Positions 15,267 to 25,666 are shown, counted from the stretch's first letter. The stretch: 44,992 nt of DNA from JAKSSE01 sp045597645 (GCA_045597645.1 JAZLKM010000017.1:1-44992), one strand, 5' to 3'. Notes: generated by a model from the letters alone, not told the origin. A program made the numbers and translations.

Positions 15267-17456
15267 ATGGTAGTACTCATGGTTGGTGGCGGAAGCCCAC
15301 TAATGGATGCACTAATCAGCAAGCTGAATAAGAACGGCCACAGGGTGTATTTACTGGCCGGTGCAGGGGTGAAAAAGTACAGCTATGCTAAGGTGTTTGA
15401 AAAATACAATTTTCCATATGAAAGCGAGAGTGTAGGGGAGATTCTTGAAGGAGTCAGACCAGACACGATTATTTTCACCGGAGCATACGATACCAATTTT
15501 GACTGGGACAAACCGAAGGAAGAGTCAGTTCGATATGTCGCTGGTCTTATTAACATACTTACAACGTTCTCGCTACAAAAGAGCGGACGTTTCATATATC
15601 TTTCTTCGCAGGATGTCTATGGTCGTACCTATCCTGATTCAATAAAGGAGAATGAGCCAGTATCTCCGCAGGGTATAAAGGCACTTACTATAAGCCAGGG
15701 CGAGGAGATATGTGAGGACTATCATAAGAGCCGTAACATGGACCTTACGGTATTAAGACTTGATCATTTATACGCTGTCCCCAAGAAAGAGATTAGGAAT
15801 GATGATGAATGCTACAAGAAGTGCCTGTCTGCACTTCGAGACGGCAAGATTCCTGCAAATGACAGAGTTTCTTACTCCATGCTGTATTTGGATGATGCTA
15901 CTGAGGCTATCTATAAAGTGGTTGCAGCCGATCAGGTGCGACATAATCTCTATCATATTTCTCCGATGGAGACAATTACAGATATGGATTTGGCTAAGAT
16001 TGTCCAGAAGGAGATGGGCAGTGATGCGGTCATTCTAGATAACTCCGTTGGAGATATGCACAGACTAGTGCTCAATTCAGAGGCGTTTAAGAAGGAATTT
16101 AATTTTGAATTTATATGCAAGGCTGAGGATGTTGTCCCTAGAGTTGCAAGCCACATGAAGAGGCATAGAAGTGACTTCCTTTCGCTTGAGGACAAAGGAC
16201 TTGGACTTACAGGTAAGTTAAGGCAGAACACCTTGCGTATACTGAAGGCTTTAGTACCGTTTGTTGAGACGCTGGTATTGTTCATACCATTCTTTATGCT
16301 TAACAACCGTACCACTGGAAGCCTGTATTTTAGCAATCTTGACTTCTACTTGCTGTATGTATTGCTGCTTGCTATCGTTCACGGACAGCAGCAGGCTACT
16401 TTTGCAGCGCTTCTGGCTACTGCTGGATATTGCTTCAGACAGATGTACACACGAAGTGGATTCGAAGTTTTCCTTGATTACAATACATATGTATGGATAG
16501 CGCAGCTCTTCATCTTGGGACTCGTAGTTGGATATATGCGAGACAGACTCCGAGAAATTAAGAAGGAGGATGACGAGGAAATCGAGTATTTGCACAGCCG
16601 AGTCGGTGACATAGCAGACATTAACTCATCAAACGTGCGAATGAAGCAGATGTTTGAGACTGAAATTATTAATCAGCATGATAGTTTGGGCAAGATTTAT
16701 TCGATTACTTCGCGACTAGACCAATATGAGGTGGAGCAGGTGCTGTTCTATGCGGCTGAGATTCTGTCGGAGCTTGTGGATAGCAAGGATGTTGCAATCT
16801 ATCAGGTGGCTAACGGAGATTACGCACGTTTGGTGTCATCTACTTCAGATGATGCTCGTCAGCTGGGCGGTTCAATAAAATACAGTGCCATGGAGGAACT
16901 GTACGAGGACATAAAGAATCAGCGCGTATACGTTAACAAGACCATGGATGATGCATATCCGCTTATGGCTAATGGAATTTATGCCGAGGACAATCTGGAG
17001 CTGATTCTCATGGTATGGAATATTCCGTGGGAGAATATGAACCTGGCTCAGGCTAACAGGCTTACGGTAGTAGGCTATCTTATTCAGAATGCGTCGCTTC
17101 GTGCGGCCAGATACCTTGAGAGCCTTAAGAGTGAGAGGTACATTGCGGGTACTCAGATACTTGATCCAAAGGCGTTCACATCACTTGTACGAGCATACCA
17201 GATGGCTGGTGAGCGAGGCTTGGCAGAGAGTATTTTGCTTGAAGTAGTCAGCGGACCTGCTAAAGATATTGCTACGTTGGGAGATGACATTTCACGTAAG
17301 CTTCGTAGGAATGATTACCTGGGATTCCTTTCAGACGATAACATTTATATTCTTCTGGCAAATACAAACAGCAACAACACCGATCCAATAATTGAGCGTT
17401 TTAAGGAAGTAGGATATACCTGCAGACTTGTGCCAAATGAAGAGGTAGTACTATGA
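15267..17456 (+). CDS. pelD: PelD-like c-di-GMP receptor fused to an N-terminal SDR-like domain
   Basis: I start at 15267 (MVVLMVGGG), where AAAAGGAG lies six bases ahead; the frame open from 15066 crosses the promoter. The 729-residue protein has an SDR/epimerase-like domain (about 1-310) with LSSQDVYG at 112-119. Its glycine motif is unusual (GGGSPLMDA), and at the expected YxxxK site I read Ile137 and Thr141, so it may be catalytically dead. Four membrane helices (about 327-424), a coiled linker, a GAF domain (about 480-610) and a degenerate GGDEF domain follow. The catalytic motif is replaced by SDDNI, but an RxxD motif (Arg680-Asp683) sits where the c-di-GMP inhibitory site lies. The C-terminal architecture is that of Pseudomonas PelD, the c-di-GMP receptor of the Pel synthase. 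It overlaps pelE by four bases. Confidence 0.8.
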   Translation: MVVLMVGGGSPLMDALISKLNKNGHRVYLLAGAGVKKYSYAKVFEKYNFPYESESVGEILEGVRPDTIIFTGAYDTNFDWDKPKEESVRYVAGLINILTTFSLQKSGRFIYLSSQDVYGRTYPDSIKENEPVSPQGIKALTISQGEEICEDYHKSRNMDLTVLRLDHLYAVPKKEIRNDDECYKKCLSALRDGKIPANDRVSYSMLYLDDATEAIYKVVAADQVRHNLYHISPMETITDMDLAKIVQKEMGSDAVILDNSVGDMHRLVLNSEAFKKEFNFEFICKAEDVVPRVASHMKRHRSDFLSLEDKGLGLTGKLRQNTLRILKALVPFVETLVLFIPFFMLNNRTTGSLYFSNLDFYLLYVLLLAIVHGQQQATFAALLATAGYCFRQMYTRSGFEVFLDYNTYVWIAQLFILGLVVGYMRDRLREIKKEDDEEIEYLHSRVGDIADINSSNVRMKQMFETEIINQHDSLGKIYSITSRLDQYEVEQVLFYAAEILSELVDSKDVAIYQVANGDYARLVSSTSDDARQLGGSIKYSAMEELYEDIKNQRVYVNKTMDDAYPLMANGIYAEDNLELILMVWNIPWENMNLAQANRLTVVGYLIQNASLRAARYLESLKSERYIAGTQILDPKAFTSLVRAYQMAGERGLAESILLEVVSGPAKDIATLGDDISRKLRRNDYLGFLSDDNIYILLANTNSNNTDPIIERFKEVGYTCRLVPNEEVVL

Positions 17457-18457
17457 GACGTGAGATAATTTTTCTCATAATTGTCATCATAAATGCGATT
17501 ATCGCCATAGCATATCTCCTTATATCTTTGTTTATTGTATTGCCAATCAGCAAGAAAAAATACAAGGATGAATGGGAGGAAAAACAGCGCAATAAGCCGG
17601 TATCTATCGATGAGAAGAAGGAAGAGTATGTCTTCCTTAGAGATGGTGCAGCAACTTATGTAATGCGATTTATTATAATGCTTCTTTGTCCTGTAGCAGG
17701 CATCGTTTTCTTTGGAGTAGGCCATGTCCTCTATGCGATTTTCTTTCATAAGAAGGTAAGTCTTGATGATGTCGTGTTCAGTAAGGAGAGAGTAAAGACT
17801 TACATCATGGCAGATGAGGAGCGCGAGCGTAATCTGGTGCCGCTTGAGGAGGGTATTGCTATCTCCAACAAGAGGGACCTTCGTGGACTTATGATGAACG
17901 TAGTTAAGGAGGATGTATCTGAGTCCTTGGCTGCAATTACGATGGCACTTAACAGCTCTGACTCTGAGACGTCACACTATGCAGCGGCAGTATTGGTAGA
18001 TGAGCTCAATGACTTCAGAGCAAACGTCCAGAAAATAATGGGTGCTATACATGAAGAAGGACCAGAGCAGACTGATTATGAGATTCTGCTTGTGGGTTAT
18101 ATGAATCAGATTCTGCGTCAGAGAGTGTTCTCGGATATGGAGCAGTCCAAATTTGCTCTTATTATGAGTGAGGCGATGCAGATTCTTTATGAAAAAGATA
18201 AGACAAAGATAGAAGTAGAGATGTACGAGGGAATGTGTCTTAGGCTTCTAGAGGTCAGAGAATTTGAACTAATGAGTGAGTGGTGTAATAAGCTGACAGC
18301 AGCATTCCCAGAGGAGCTGGCAGCATATACTACTAAGCTTAAGATGTATTTTACCACCAAGGAGAAGGAGCGCTTCTTGGCTACACTTAAGGATTTGCGC
18401 AACTCTAAGGTTACTGTCGATCAGGAGACACTCGAGCTTATCCGAGTATTTAGCTGA
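17453..18457 (+). CDS. pelE: PelE-like membrane protein
   Basis: The 334-residue protein has two N-terminal membrane helices (about residues 4-30 and 64-98) and a long soluble, helix-rich C-terminal part that looks like TPR-type repeats, the layout of PelE. In Pseudomonas, PelE forms an inner-membrane complex with PelD, PelF and PelG. The ATGA overlap with pelD means tight co-translation. Sequence motifs are weak, so the name rests mostly on layout and gene order. Confidence 0.7.
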   Translation: MRREIIFLIIVIINAIIAIAYLLISLFIVLPISKKKYKDEWEEKQRNKPVSIDEKKEEYVFLRDGAATYVMRFIIMLLCPVAGIVFFGVGHVLYAIFFHKKVSLDDVVFSKERVKTYIMADEERERNLVPLEEGIAISNKRDLRGLMMNVVKEDVSESLAAITMALNSSDSETSHYAAAVLVDELNDFRANVQKIMGAIHEEGPEQTDYEILLVGYMNQILRQRVFSDMEQSKFALIMSEAMQILYEKDKTKIEVEMYEGMCLRLLEVREFELMSEWCNKLTAAFPEELAAYTTKLKMYFTTKEKERFLATLKDLRNSKVTVDQETLELIRVFS

Positions 18458-18476
18458 TGGAAGGGAGGAACTTTAG

Positions 18477-20924
18477 GTGTCGATGACCACGATGCTCGTC
18501 CTTAGGGCGGCAGAAGTGTTGATTTTATATAATGTGGTTACATTGTTGCTACCATATTTGTGCTTTAGGAAAAAACTCAAGGCATACCCGTTCTCAGTGG
18601 GATTTATGGCGTGCCTTATAATGGGTAATTTCTATATCATAAATATGGTGCAGATACTTGAACTTTGCCATATATCCTATATCCCGACCCTTATTTTAGG
18701 TACATTTGCACCATGCATTTTCCTGTTCTTTAGGCGTAACAAGGGACATATTTTAGAGACTGTCACTGGTTGGTCCACAGCTACTAGCCGTTTTATCGGT
18801 GGAAAAGTAGGAGGAAGGACCATGTGGCATATAATAGGTCGCAATATTCGAGATGTAATAAAAAAGGCAATTAAAAGCCTTGGAGCATTTATAAAAAAGC
18901 ACCCGGTAGATTTTTTCCTTACGCTTGCAGTGATTGCTGGTGTGCTCTACATGTATGGCTCAAATCTGACCATTACCTATGGCTATATTTCGTCAGATCT
19001 TCCGGTTCATAACTATTGGGTAAATGCGCTAGGTAAAAATAAGATATATGTGGCAGGTGTGTATCCGTTTGGATACCACATTATTCTCTACTATATACAT
19101 GAGTTGTTTCACATTCCTACATATGTAGTGATACGAGTGTTTAGTCTTACTCAGACCATGATGGTACACCTTACCATGCTGGCTTTTATGAGAAGGATAT
19201 TTAAGTCGCCTGTATTTCCTTATCTGGCGACATTAGCGTTTACTTTTATTAATTTAGTAAGTCCGGACGTTTACTCCAGACTTTACTCTACACTTCCACA
19301 GGAGTTTGGCCGTATTTTCATACTTCCAGCCATGTATTTCATCATTCGGTTTTTTAGATGGATGCCTGTGGAACCGAAAAAGGATGCCAGGAGGTTTCTT
19401 GATAGGAAGACCTGCCTTTGCCTTACTTTTTTTGCGCTAGGCTTCTCACTGACATTGACCTCGCATTTTTACAATACTATTGTGGCAGGAGTATTCTGCC
19501 TTGGTATTGCAGGCGGGCATCTCATAGCTTTTCTAAAGCCGAGATACTTCAGACGAATAATGCTCACAGGAATTATTTCAGTTGTGATTGCAGTTATTCC
19601 AATGGCAGTGGCAGTGGCCATGGGTACAAAGCTTGAGGGTTCGCTCATATGGGCTCTTGGCGTAATGAATGGCGGAGAGAAGAAAGCTGAGGAGACCGCA
19701 GTAAAAGAGGAAGTGGACGACGAAGGCAATATCACTTTCACTGGAACCGAGGGAAAGGTATATACCTATCAGTACAAAGATGACGATGGCAAGATTGTTG
19801 AGATTAGTACATTTGTACCAGCGGGAGTAGACCTAGACACCATACAGGTAGGGGCGACAGGCAAAACCGTAGGAGATATTGAGAGAGCCCAAAACGGACA
19901 GACAGCGCAAGGAGGCGTAGCCCAGGCTGTTAAGAATAAAAGCGAGAGCATATTAAAGCGCGTGGGAGGCATAGTAAAAGCCATCCCTCATAAAATTGAA
20001 ATAATGCTTAATGGTGTTCACTATGTTACGCTCTGGTGGCTCGCAGATGGATTAGAGACTACGGTTAGAATTTTCTTATATGCACTGCCGGTGCCAATCG
20101 TGCTGGGACTTTTATTTCTTGCACTTAGGGAGCGGGAGTATGCAGAGAACCTGCTGACCATTGGATTTACTATGTGCCTGCTATTTTTGATGATGGGAGG
20201 TAAGCATTCTGAGCTTCCTTCACTTATGGATGAAAATAGATCGGCATCATATGTGTATCAGCTATTGCCATTGCTTTTTGGTATCAGTGTAGATGGCATA
20301 TTTTATCTGATGCTTAAGTGGTTTAAAAATGAGATGGTAGTACCTACTGTTACCTTCATTACCACAATAATTGCATCCATGGCAGGGTGGAAGTACGGAT
20401 TACTGCGTACACCATCAACAATAGGAGCAATGGAACTTAACGATGCTATGACATGTATGTTTAATGTCATGACTGAGAACAAGGACTTTACCTGGGTCAT
20501 CGTTTCTGCTAACGATGAATTTCGTATGATGGAGGACTATGGCTATCATTATGAGACCATTGAGTTTCTTCTTGATATGGAAGGCTATAAGAGTAATATG
20601 CAGGTGCTCCTTGAGGTGCCTGAGGTATACTTCTTTGTAGAAAAAACTCCCGTTGGTAAGGATGAAAATGGCAATGGCTACAGGATAAGCGACGAATGGG
20701 CTAGTATGGAGCTGCCTAAGACAGTGAGTACAGGAGCTTATGTTAATGGTAGAAATCGAAATGTAGTTATGTCTCGAATGTATTATTGGGCAGAGCGTTT
20801 TATGGAGCTGTATCCAAATGAGATGGATGTGTTCTATGAGACAGACACTTTTGTGTGCTACCACATTACACAGAACATGTATAGTTTATATAATTTTGCA
20901 ATAGATTACGGGTATAACGAGTAA
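18477..20924 (+). CDS. Large multi-pass membrane protein, GT-C-like, in the pel-like operon
   Basis: It starts at a GTG (18477) eight bases after GGGAGG. The 815-residue protein has about 13 membrane helices. After the fourth comes a loop with SSDLPVHNYW and VYPFGYH, placed like the first outside loop of GT-C glycosyltransferases, which use lipid-linked sugar donors. A hydrophilic insert of about 110 residues (nucleotides about 19675-19990), rich in acidic residues and lysine, separates the helix clusters, and a soluble tail of about 140 residues ends it. Classical pel operons have no such gene. I infer a role in polymer modification, polymerisation or export, without certainty about catalysis. 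Confidence 0.6.
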   Translation: MSMTTMLVLRAAEVLILYNVVTLLLPYLCFRKKLKAYPFSVGFMACLIMGNFYIINMVQILELCHISYIPTLILGTFAPCIFLFFRRNKGHILETVTGWSTATSRFIGGKVGGRTMWHIIGRNIRDVIKKAIKSLGAFIKKHPVDFFLTLAVIAGVLYMYGSNLTITYGYISSDLPVHNYWVNALGKNKIYVAGVYPFGYHIILYYIHELFHIPTYVVIRVFSLTQTMMVHLTMLAFMRRIFKSPVFPYLATLAFTFINLVSPDVYSRLYSTLPQEFGRIFILPAMYFIIRFFRWMPVEPKKDARRFLDRKTCLCLTFFALGFSLTLTSHFYNTIVAGVFCLGIAGGHLIAFLKPRYFRRIMLTGIISVVIAVIPMAVAVAMGTKLEGSLIWALGVMNGGEKKAEETAVKEEVDDEGNITFTGTEGKVYTYQYKDDDGKIVEISTFVPAGVDLDTIQVGATGKTVGDIERAQNGQTAQGGVAQAVKNKSESILKRVGGIVKAIPHKIEIMLNGVHYVTLWWLADGLETTVRIFLYALPVPIVLGLLFLALREREYAENLLTIGFTMCLLFLMMGGKHSELPSLMDENRSASYVYQLLPLLFGISVDGIFYLMLKWFKNEMVVPTVTFITTIIASMAGWKYGLLRTPSTIGAMELNDAMTCMFNVMTENKDFTWVIVSANDEFRMMEDYGYHYETIEFLLDMEGYKSNMQVLLEVPEVYFFVEKTPVGKDENGNGYRISDEWASMELPKTVSTGAYVNGRNRNVVMSRMYYWAERFMELYPNEMDVFYETDTFVCYHITQNMYSLYNFAIDYGYNE

Positions 20925-22729
20925 TGGTATCAAAGAGAAACTACATCATTATCGGAATAATTATGGCGGTCATCCTATTCCTTTTTCAGTTTACAGGAGT
21001 GGCCCGCACTGCGCTGTCGTCTTACGGTAGCAATCCTTATGCATCGCCTGATGTAAAAGCGCTGACTTCAGGAAAAGAGGCGTTTTCACCAGATGCAATT
21101 ATCAAAAAGGGTGATGCATATGTAATATATGTGGGCAAGGATAAGGCGACTGGTGAGGTAGTAAAACAATGGGCAAAGTACACCAAACGCAAGCTTACGA
21201 CTGAGAAAGCAATATCGAAGGTTAAGTTTAAAAATGGTAACCCAGACGTTGTGATTATTGATTCTGCTGTATTGGGAGTTGATGATGCAAGCTATATTGC
21301 CGATTTCGCACAGCAGGGTGTGGGGGTTGTTTTTTGTGGCTATCCAGATAATTCGCTTATGACCAGCCCAGAGCTTAGAGATATTCTTGGCATAATGCGA
21401 GTAGAAGGAGATTCGGTAAAGCTTCATGGGGCATATTTGTTTGGAGATTTGCTCCTGGGTGGAGATATTCAGTATGAGGCGCTTAAGCCGGAAGACGAAA
21501 AATACCAGGATCTAACGATGGAGGTACCCTGGGTTCATCCTGCTGCTGGTACCAAGACCTATATGAGAGGTATTCCAGAGGATGATTCAGTAAAGATGGA
21601 GGATTATCCGTCTATTATATGGAGGAATTCATACGGTAATTCATATGTGTTTGTCGTTGGCAACGATTACATGCAAAAGGCTACAGGTCTGGGCATCTTG
21701 ACTGGTACTATCGCGGAGATGAATAGTTATTCACTGTATCCTATTGTAAACGCGCAGAATCTGGTATTTGCAGATTATCCATATTTGGCTTCAGAGAATG
21801 AGGAAACGATAGATAAGTACTACAGTCGTACTACTGCTGCGGTTTTTAGAGATATAGTATGGACTGGAATAGGTGCAGTACAATCCAGATCAGACTTCGG
21901 GCTGACTTGTATGCTGGCACCACAGCTTGACTATACAGACGACATAGAGCCTTCTGAGGATAATCTGTCATACTACATGAGACTGATGGAGGAGAAGGGA
22001 ATAGAGACCGGTATATCAGATGGAAATGTATCTGATTTGTCTCTGTCAGATAAGCTGGATGCAGACAGAGCGTTCTGGACAGCTAATATGCCAGATTATG
22101 CTTTCTCTTCATTCTATGGAGCAGATATTACGGATGAAGAAATCCTCAAAGCACTTAATAAGCCGCTTTTAGGACAGGTACAGACTGTTGTAAAAGGGTA
22201 TGATGGCAGCCCTGATATTGTGTCATATATTACAGATGATGTGACAGCGCAAAGAGCAATATCTGACGGAATAGGTTATACATACAGTGAGGACTTTCTG
22301 GTTAGAAGTATAGAAGCTGCTCTGGGGTATACCAGTATAGCAGTTGATATGGGAGCGGTGGCTTTTCCGCAGGATGAAAGCGATTTGTGGGAGAATTACT
22401 ATGACGAGCTTTCTGGAAATATACTTACATTCTGGGGCAAAAAGTATAATACATTTGATGCCACAACCGCTTCTAACTGTGACTTAAAGATTCGAAACTT
22501 TTTAAACCTTGGATATAAGCATTCTTCAGAAGAGAATGTTATATCTCTGGATGTGACCAACTCAGTGGGTGATAGCTTTTTTGTCCTGAGACTTCATGAT
22601 CAGCAGGTGGTCAAGGTTGAGGGAGGCTATTACAAGCCAATAGAGGACAATGTATATCTAATTAAGGTAGACGATGCTCATGCAGATATATATGTTTCAT
22701 CGCCACTACCGCATTTTTATAAAAGCTGA
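20924..22729 (+). CDS. DUF2194-like extracytoplasmic protein, possible PelA counterpart
   Basis: The 601-residue protein has one N-terminal membrane helix (about residues 6-24) and otherwise looks exported. An alpha/beta region follows (about 60-290), then a region from about 330 (TCMLAPQLDYTDD) that resembles a divergent polysaccharide-deacetylase fold, then a beta-rich tail. I recognise it as DUF2194-type, from gene context and general pattern. The TAATG overlap with the membrane gene shows coupling. Its place between pelE and pelF suggests it does what PelA does in Gram-negatives (deacetylation or trimming outside the membrane), but I do not see a clean catalytic DD...HxxxH set. Confidence 0.6.
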   Translation: MVSKRNYIIIGIIMAVILFLFQFTGVARTALSSYGSNPYASPDVKALTSGKEAFSPDAIIKKGDAYVIYVGKDKATGEVVKQWAKYTKRKLTTEKAISKVKFKNGNPDVVIIDSAVLGVDDASYIADFAQQGVGVVFCGYPDNSLMTSPELRDILGIMRVEGDSVKLHGAYLFGDLLLGGDIQYEALKPEDEKYQDLTMEVPWVHPAAGTKTYMRGIPEDDSVKMEDYPSIIWRNSYGNSYVFVVGNDYMQKATGLGILTGTIAEMNSYSLYPIVNAQNLVFADYPYLASENEETIDKYYSRTTAAVFRDIVWTGIGAVQSRSDFGLTCMLAPQLDYTDDIEPSEDNLSYYMRLMEEKGIETGISDGNVSDLSLSDKLDADRAFWTANMPDYAFSSFYGADITDEEILKALNKPLLGQVQTVVKGYDGSPDIVSYITDDVTAQRAISDGIGYTYSEDFLVRSIEAALGYTSIAVDMGAVAFPQDESDLWENYYDELSGNILTFWGKKYNTFDATTASNCDLKIRNFLNLGYKHSSEENVISLDVTNSVGDSFFVLRLHDQQVVKVEGGYYKPIEDNVYLIKVDDAHADIYVSSPLPHFYKS

Positions 22730-22754
22730 TAGTTAATAGAGTAAAGGGGTATAA

Positions 22755-24170
22755 ATGAGAGTATGCATGGTAGCGGAGGGATGCTACCCCTACGTAGTAG
22801 GTGGTGTCTCAAGCTGGGTTCATAGCATAATAAAGTCTTTTCCTAACACAGAATTCATATTGTTGACCATTGTGGCCAATAGGTCTATGAGAGGAAAGTT
22901 TGTATATGAGCTTCCGGATAACGTAACGGAGGTGCACGAACTGTATCTTGATGATGAAGAGTGGAAGGCAGGGAAAAGTACAAAGACGTTACGCCGCAAA
23001 GAGTACATGGCCATCCGTGGTCTGATTCTTAATCGTGATGTAGATTGGGAGACTTTGTTCGAGCTTTTTCATCGCAAAAATACATCTGTAAATGACGTAT
23101 TGATGAGTGAAGACTTTATGCGTGCAGCCAGAGAGTGCTATGACCTTCAGTATAATCAGCTGGTATTTTCAGATTTTCTTTGGACAATGAGATCAATCTA
23201 CATGCCTCTTTTCTTCACACTGAAGATGCATGTTCCGAAGGCTGATTTGTATCACTGTGTTGCAACTGGATATGCCGGTGTACTGGGAAGTATGGCCAGA
23301 TACTTTCATGGATCACGACTTTTGATTTCTGAACATGGAATTTATACCCGTGAGCGAGAGGAAGAGCTTATCAAGGCAAAGTGGGTTCAGGGTATATATA
23401 AGAACCTGTGGATTGACCAGTTCCGTAAGATGAGTCAGCTCGCATACGATAGAGCAGATCTTGTTACAAGCCTCTACGCCCATGCAAGAGAGCTCCAGAT
23501 AGAGCTGGGATGTCCTGAGACGAAGACTAAGATTACACCGAACGGTGTTAATGTAGAGGGTCTTGACATTAGCAAGCTGGCGCCAAAGACAGAGGAAGAC
23601 AAACAGTTCTTTAATATAGGTGCAGTACTTCGTGTATCACCGATTAAGGATGTAAAAACCATGATTCAGGCCTTTGGATACGCGAAGGAAAAAAATAAGA
23701 GATTGAAGCTGTGGATAATGGGACCTTGGAATGAGGATCAAGAGTATGCAGATGAGTGTTTTGATCTAGTTAAAACTATGGGCATACCTGACATCGAATT
23801 CACAGGAAGAATCGACATACATGATTATTTGGGAAGGATGGATGTTACCATACTTACCAGTATTTCAGAGGGACAGCCACTGACTATCTTAGAGGGCTTT
23901 GCTGCCCACGTTCCATGTATAGCCACAGATGTAGGTAACTGCTATGGACTTATATATGGCGAGGATGATGATTTTGGTCAAGCAGGTATTCTCACACATA
24001 TAATGAATGTGGAGGAAATATCACTTGCTATGCTGGAGATGGCCCGTGAGGAGTCTAAGCGACTTGATATGGCAGAAGCAGGGTATAAGCGCGTAATGCA
24101 CAAATATACTATTGCCGATATGAAGGAAACATATAGACAGATATATAGCGACTTTGCAAAGAGGATCTAA
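22755..24170 (+). CDS. pelF: PelF-like GT4 glycosyltransferase
   Basis: The 471-residue enzyme matches PelF: the N-terminus reads VAEGCYPYVVGGVSSWVH, the hallmark of this subfamily, and the GT4 EX7E motif is Glu372 to Glu380 in ISEGQPLTILE. PelF is a soluble GT-B enzyme that uses a UDP-sugar (N-acetylhexosamine in Pseudomonas) to extend the polymer at the PelDEG complex. It begins 25 bases after the DUF2194 gene, with a short GGGG site, and ends two bases before pelG. Confidence 0.92.
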   Translation: MRVCMVAEGCYPYVVGGVSSWVHSIIKSFPNTEFILLTIVANRSMRGKFVYELPDNVTEVHELYLDDEEWKAGKSTKTLRRKEYMAIRGLILNRDVDWETLFELFHRKNTSVNDVLMSEDFMRAARECYDLQYNQLVFSDFLWTMRSIYMPLFFTLKMHVPKADLYHCVATGYAGVLGSMARYFHGSRLLISEHGIYTREREEELIKAKWVQGIYKNLWIDQFRKMSQLAYDRADLVTSLYAHARELQIELGCPETKTKITPNGVNVEGLDISKLAPKTEEDKQFFNIGAVLRVSPIKDVKTMIQAFGYAKEKNKRLKLWIMGPWNEDQEYADECFDLVKTMGIPDIEFTGRIDIHDYLGRMDVTILTSISEGQPLTILEGFAAHVPCIATDVGNCYGLIYGEDDDFGQAGILTHIMNVEEISLAMLEMAREESKRLDMAEAGYKRVMHKYTIADMKETYRQIYSDFAKRI

Positions 24171-24172
24171 AT

Positions 24173-25666
24173 ATGGCCGGTGTAGGCGTAAGGTTAAATA
24201 AAATATTTGGGAAAAACACCATTGCCACTGACATACTTGGTTTTGGTTATTCTACTGTAATAACGGTAGCCCCCATGTTTGTTATCATTGGAAATATTCT
24301 GCTTATGGGTAAGCTATTGGGCTTATCAAAGCTGGAATACAGCACTAGGGAACTATTTTCATCGACAGTTCTCTATATATTCATATTTGGACTTTTGACA
24401 ACAGCACCTTTCAATGCAGTTATCTCGAAGTATATGTCCGACGTAATATACGAGGAACGATATGAGGATATAAGGTCTTGTTTTTGGGCAGGCCTTTTCA
24501 CCAACATGCTAGTGAGCTTATGCCTTGGAATCCCATTTGTAATTCATGAATATTTTACAGGAGGAGTCGACATACTCTACATATTCATAGGCTATTGTGG
24601 GTATATTGGCATGGTTCTTGTATTCTATACAATGACTTTCCTTTCAATTTGTAAGGAGTACGGTCGTATTGCTAGATTCTACTTCTTTGGACAGGTGCTT
24701 GCATTGGTTTTGGCATTGATGCTTGTATACTGGTTCAACTGGGAAATCACCTGGGCTATGCTGTTTTCACTTACAGTGGGATTCATGTTTACAGCATGCT
24801 TGCAGCTAGCACAGATTAAGCAATATTTCGTAGATAACAGTAATGTATACAAGCCATTTTTCGTATATTTCAGAGAATTTGCAGTAATTGCAATCTCTAA
24901 CTTGCTGTATACAGCTGGACTTTATGTACATAACTTCGTATTTTGGAATACAGATATGCGCATAGTGGTGGCTAAAAGCTTTGTTTCAGCACCTACATAT
25001 GACTTGGCTACCTGTATAGCAATGTTTACGAATATCTCGGCAACCATCATTCTGACTGTGCGTATGGAAATGTTTTTCCATGAGCGATATAAGAGCTATT
25101 CAGAGGCTGTAATCGGTGGAAAGGGTACTGACATAGACAATTCAAAAAGACGTATGTTCCGCCAGTTAGCCAGTGAGATTATGACACTTGTGCGCATTCA
25201 GTTTATCGTGTCCGTAGTGGTATTTCTTGCTGCTATTGTTATATTGCCGCAGTTCGGTATATCTGGTCTTGTAATGCAGATATATCCGTCACTTGCAGTT
25301 GGTTATTTTATTCTCTTTGTAATGTATTCCGCACTTATTTTCCTTTATTACTTCAAGGATAATTTGGGAGCATTGCTTACTACGGGGGTATTTTTCATAG
25401 TAACTCTGGTTGGAAGTTATTTTTCAACCAAGTTCCCTGTCATGTGGTACGGAGCAGGTGTTATAATGGGCGCATTTGCAGGATGGACTGTTGCGTATCT
25501 CAGACTTAGATTTATAGAACGTAATCTGGATAAGCACATTTTCTGTGCAGGAGAGATTTTGGGAAAGAAGAAGGGCAGAAGACCTGATGACAAAGTGTAC
25601 AGCAAGTCATGGGTTAAGCCTGCAGGGGAGGAATTCCCGGAGCCGCAGAAGGCTGCTAATACCTGA
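24173..25666 (+). CDS. pelG: PelG-like polysaccharide membrane transporter
   Basis: The 497-residue protein has about 12 membrane helices, the layout of the Wzx/MATE-like flippase superfamily to which PelG belongs. The N-terminus (residues 1-16) carries a family-like GVGVRLNKIFGK stretch before the first helix. It is thought to move the polymer across the membrane with PelD, PelE and PelF. Its TGA stop overlaps the ATG of the next gene (TGATG), so the distal glycosyltransferase is coupled to it. Confidence 0.88.
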   Translation: MAGVGVRLNKIFGKNTIATDILGFGYSTVITVAPMFVIIGNILLMGKLLGLSKLEYSTRELFSSTVLYIFIFGLLTTAPFNAVISKYMSDVIYEERYEDIRSCFWAGLFTNMLVSLCLGIPFVIHEYFTGGVDILYIFIGYCGYIGMVLVFYTMTFLSICKEYGRIARFYFFGQVLALVLALMLVYWFNWEITWAMLFSLTVGFMFTACLQLAQIKQYFVDNSNVYKPFFVYFREFAVIAISNLLYTAGLYVHNFVFWNTDMRIVVAKSFVSAPTYDLATCIAMFTNISATIILTVRMEMFFHERYKSYSEAVIGGKGTDIDNSKRRMFRQLASEIMTLVRIQFIVSVVVFLAAIVILPQFGISGLVMQIYPSLAVGYFILFVMYSALIFLYYFKDNLGALLTTGVFFIVTLVGSYFSTKFPVMWYGAGVIMGAFAGWTVAYLRLRFIERNLDKHIFCAGEILGKKKGRRPDDKVYSKSWVKPAGEEFPEPQKAANT

